Positions 60,392-64,000 of a DNA stretch of 64,000 bases are shown here, in pieces. The stretch's first letter is position 1. Every line of letters starts with the position of its first letter. The position numbers were made by a program, and so were the translations under genes. Location: the NCBI GenBank assembly GCA_950295325.1, contig OX485808.1:1676501-1740500 (forward strand). Direction: 5' to 3'. The stretch comes from Polytrichum commune (Eukaryota; Streptophyta; Polytrichopsida; Polytrichales; Polytrichaceae). The notes below the pieces were generated by a model. That model did no database searches. It was not told where the DNA came from and saw only the letters and a list, made by a program, of their open reading frames with translations.

Positions 60392-61382
60392 TGTCGCAAC
60401 CCTTGCTAGCCCCCCTTGACAATCTTGGCAATTTTCATTTCTACCAAAGGTTACGAGCGCTAACCATTCGCATTCCGCCATGCTAATGGATAGCTCCTCT
60501 TACCCCGGACCAATAGTTCATAGGAGGGAACCAACCCTCCTACTTTGCTTTCGGGACTCACCCCTTAATCGCTAACCAACCCCTTTAATCGGTAACCAAT
60601 CCTTAGATGTGGACTTCCATTCATGGAAGTCCAATCTTATGTTGATCATCGCGTTGCCGGAGCAACACTACAACAACCCGAACCATACTAGGCAACTATG
60701 GCCTCACATTAGGCCAATGCCTATGGAGGCCGTGCCGTTCGGCCTCGGGTGGGTGAGGCCACACCACCTCACCCATATAAGCCTCTAGGACTCTACGCGG
60801 GGCCCCTACCCCACCGTCAACCAACCTCTTGTCTCTCTACCAAGAGTTGGGGCCAAGTGGACATTTTCCCTTAGCCGCTGGGCCTAGAAGCCCCCACAGC
60901 TTCAGACCATCATAACTTCCTTGTATGATGTCTGATGCTAACACTTGACCACTCCATCTTCATCTACGCTTCACGTAGATGCCGATGCACTCCTCACTTG
61001 CCCCATTCGGGCAAGTGGTGAGGAAGTTATGCCTGTTTGAACCTTGGCAGTCCCGGGAATCACTCCCAGGCACTGCTGTACCAGGGCGCTGTCCCGGGAC
61101 AGCGCCCCACTCAAATGGCCATAACTCCTAGCTCACACCTCGGATTGAGGTGTTCTTGAGCATTCTAGAATCACCACGCCATGAGCTACGCATAGCTTAT
61201 GGCCTTACCCTTGTGCATCCTAGTCTCCGTGGGTGGGAGGCGTTCCCAACGCCCGGGGCCCTCACCCACACTAGGATCACTTGGGCCCTCTCACCAACGG
61301 CGCCACAAGTCCCGGGTGTCACTCCGGGGTCCCCCTTGTGCCCATGGTGTTTCGGGCACTCCTCATGGAGAGGTGCGCGACA
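60392..61382 (-). repeat. Element G 5' LTR (991 bp)
   Basis: Partner of 54303-55293, followed by the target duplication ATCTT. Confidence 0.94.
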
Positions 61383-61387
61383 ATCTT

Positions 61388-62346
61388 GCCAATTTTCAAT
61401 TCTAGCAAAGGTTACGAGCGCTAACCATTCGCATTCCGCCATGCTAATGGTTAGCTCCTCCTACCCCGGACCTTATAGTTCATAGGAGGGAACCAACCCT
61501 CCTACTTTGCTTTCGGGACTCACCCCTTTAATCACTAACCAACCCCTTTTATCGGTAACCAATCCTTAGATGTGGACTTCCATCCATGGAAGTCCAATCT
61601 TATGTTGATCATCGCGTTGCCGGAGCAACACTACAACAACCCGAACCATACTAGGCAACTATGGCCTCACAATGGGCCAAAGCCCATGGAGGCCGTGCCG
61701 TTCGGCCTCGGGTGGGTGAGGCCACACCCCCTCACCCATATAAGCCTCTAGGACTTCACGCGGGGCCCCTACCCCACCGTCAACCAACCTCTTGTCTCTC
61801 TACCAAGAGTTGGGGCCAAGTGGACATTTTCCTTTAGCTGCTGGGCCTAGAACCCCCTAGCAGCTTCAGACCATCATAACTTCCTTTTATGATGTCTGAT
61901 CATAACAACCAACCACTCCATCTTCATCTACGCTTCACGTAGATGCCAATGGACTCCTCACTTGCCCCATTCGGCCAAGTATTGAGGACGTTATGCCTGT
62001 TTGAACCTTGGCAGTCCCGGGAATCACTCCCAGGCACTGCTGTACCAGGGCGCTGTCCCGGGACAGCGCCCCACTCAAATGGCCATAACTCCTAGCTCAC
62101 ACCTCCGATTGAGGTGTTCTTGAGCTTTCTAGAATCACCACGCCATGAGCTACGCATAGCTCATGGCCTTACCCTTGTGCCTCCTAGTCTTCGTGGGTGG
62201 GAGGTGTTCCCAACGCCCGGGGCCCTCACCCACACTAGGATCAATTGGGCCCTCTCACCAACGGCGCCACAAGTCCCGGGTGTCACTCCGGGGTCCCCCT
62301 TGTGCCCATGGTGTTTCGGGCACTCCTCATGGACAAGTGCGCGACA
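61388..62346 (-). repeat. Element H 3' LTR, remaining 959 bp
   Basis: Starts GCCAATTTTC, which continues 54302 once G and one ATCTT are removed. Total H LTR length is 993 bp. It ends GCGACA and is followed by the polypurine-tract complement CTCACCCCCACC. Confidence 0.92.
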
Positions 62347-64000
62347 CTCACCCCCACCAAACGGAGTCGATGCCCTCATCGACTATACTCGTAGTCGGCA
62401 CACCAATTCTCAAGTTGCCATCCTCTATGGTGCGGCATTGTGTTTACCTTAGGGCGCGACCCCCACAATGCATCTTCAAATTTGGCATAGCCCCAAAGGT
62501 GTCGTTCCTAGGTGGTCCGTTAGCGACCTTGGATCTTTCATCCAAGGACCTAACCTACACTAGACCCACCTACTTTGGGACTCACTTGGGTTGCCCTTCC
62601 TTTGGGGCTCCCCCGTTAGGCTCCACTAGCCTAACGTGACACATCTAGGCGAGACCTCAACGCTTCCACTAAGTTGTCTCGGTTGCAACTCCGAGATGGC
62701 TTTCCATTGTTAAGCCACGCCTCGATCGCACGGGGGTGATTCCAAGTCCCGCCCGACTCGGTTCCCACTTTGCTCTTTCGAGACATGGGTTCATGACTCC
62801 CATGCGCCAACTTTCGTTAGCTCGTGGGTAGCACTTTTATGAGCACGCGCCATCACCTTGTCCCCGCCCGGACAAGCCCACGGCTAAGAAGTTTTTTGGT
62901 TTTATCCAAGGCCCCTCCTAGACATGGCCCCAATTACTCGGCTTACCCAACCTAGTTTGGCATGTCTATTCCCCCTCTTCCACTAACCAAGCACAAGTAC
63001 AAGACTAGGACCTCATCTCGTACTTTTCTCTTTGCACCACTAAAGTTTGGACTTTATTCCCTCAAGCCAAAGAACAAGTTCATGTTGTGGAGTAATTAAC
63101 CTCGAAGCTAAGTATGCTACTAGCGTCTCTCCCCCACTAAAGGAGATTGATGTCCTCATCAATGCCTACGCTTCATTTTATTGGAATCCTTAGCCTTAGT
63201 TTCTTCAAAGTGCTTCACCAATTCATTGGTGTTCACCATGTCTCTTGCCGCCACCCAAGCGGTTTCTTTTTCATGGTATCCTCACCATTTCGCCAAGTAC
63301 TCCTTTGTACATTTTCTTTCATTTTCACTTGGACTTCCTACACTTGAGAATGCCCTCTTACCTCATGTTCCAAATGACCTCCACAAGGTCGGGAGGTGGC
63401 CTAATCACTTGCTTGTGATCGGGCCACAAGGTGGCGTCCTAAAATGACTTTCGTAATGAGACATGAAATGTCGGATGCACTTTGATCTCCGGCGGTAATT
63501 CCAACTTATACATGTTCTTGAACACTTGTTCCACAATGGAAAACGAAGCTCCAATTTTGGACATGAACTTTTGGAGTGAGGCCTTCCGGCTAAGTGAAGT
63601 TGTTCACCTTCAACAACCCTTTTGGCCCACCTCATTCTGCACTTTGCGTTTTCCGGCATTGACTAGCACTTCGTAGCACCTTCGGGCTTTCTCCACCAAC
63701 AACTTGGTCATCTCCAAGACTTGTTTACCATCCTTGGCCAAGTCCTCACCATCTTGGTTGAACTCTAGTGTTGAATGTGCCCCCTCGAGAGCTAGGTTAA
63801 TAGGTTGGAGCGCATCCACTCCATAAGCCACCACGAAAGACCACCCCTTGGTAGCCAAGTGCGTGGCTACATTGCAATTACACTCCGCTCGACCCACATA
63901 GTCCGCCCAATCTCCTTGGTCCGCCCCCACCAAGTTCCTCAAGCATTGCTTCAAGACTCCATTCACACGCTCCGCTTTCCCATCCATTTGGGAATGTAAG
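62347..64000 (-). mobile_element. Element H: internal region (runs off the window)
   Basis: 3' non-coding block 62347-63158, then pol from its stop at about 63159. H's 5' LTR must lie beyond 64000. Confidence 0.88.
63159..64000 (-). pseudogene. H: pol remnant (chromodomain and integrase, partial)
   Basis: Chromodomain with the common TGA, integrase C-terminal region (with a gap near 63610-63625 that shifts frame), and integrase core up to DGKAERVNG, which keeps the catalytic Glu. The sequence ends before the position of the shared amber codon. Confidence 0.85.

Larger units (their letters stand above)
54303..61382 (-). mobile_element. Element G: complete, very young insertion in H's LTR
   Basis: 7080 bp: 3' LTR 54303-55293, internal 55294-60391, PBS 60374-60389, 5' LTR 60392-61382. 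Both LTRs are 991 bp and share a private extra block (TCGCTAACCAACCCCTTTAA). By eye they differ at one base near their start (CTTGCC versus CTTGGC). Flanked by ATCTT. With C, the youngest copy here. Confidence 0.95.

Overview
This is land-plant nuclear DNA made almost entirely of one family of degenerate LTR retrotransposons, nested in and recombined with each other. About 56 of the 64 kb belongs to this family. The element is a Ty3/Gypsy chromovirus. Its LTRs are about 972-991 bp, begin TGTCGC and end GCGACA. Its primer-binding site matches plant initiator-Met tRNA (TGGTATCAGAGCAGGG). All copies but one inverted LTR lie on the minus strand, in the order protease, RT remnant, RNase H, integrase, chromodomain. 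An island of host-like DNA at 46534-54268 carries genes with plant-type introns. The species cannot be fixed from this window. The DUF7869-like gene in the island slightly favours a bryophyte, lycophyte or fern, which is a weak inference.

Layout, left to right: 1-76 is the end of element Z, sharing an LTR with element A (77-7365). A sits in the integrase region of element B (7366-8906, continued at 16114-18275, LTR 18276-19249). A very young element C (8907-16113, 5-bp target duplication GCAAG) has inserted into B's RNase H region. B sits in remnant Y (19250-20191, LTR 20192-21162), and Y sits in remnant X (21163-21441, LTR 21442-22417). X's LTR is also the 3' LTR of element D (internal 22418-27549), whose 5' LTR has become a near-perfect fold-back (27550-28722). 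A short RNase H fragment (28723-29016) leads to element E (29017-35924). Element F (to 46411) inserted into E's 5' LTR with target duplication CTCAC, and that junction was then amplified into tandem 855-bp LTR units (35070-39344). The last 117 bp of E's LTR reappears at 46417-46533.

The island holds a 5'-truncated SWIM zinc-finger gene (46534-47511), a DUF7869-type RNase H-fold gene with a clear 138-bp intron and one nonsense codon (48057-51041), an AT-rich spacer, and a 3'-truncated unknown gene (53163-54268). Element H inserted into that last gene. H's 3' LTR is itself split by young element G (54303-61382, target duplication ATCTT) and resumes at 61388-62346. H runs off the right edge.

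Three things stand out. (1) Every assessable copy shares the same crippling lesions: altered protease active site, +1 shift in protease, loss of the whole RT catalytic core, and an amber stop in integrase. Copies with 99.9% identical LTRs still moved recently, so the family is non-autonomous and must be mobilised in trans. (2) The element is packed with short perfect hairpins, at least a dozen per LTR, far more than chance predicts. (3) Internal modules (about 229 bp in RNase H, 56 bp in the leader) vary in copy number between copies.
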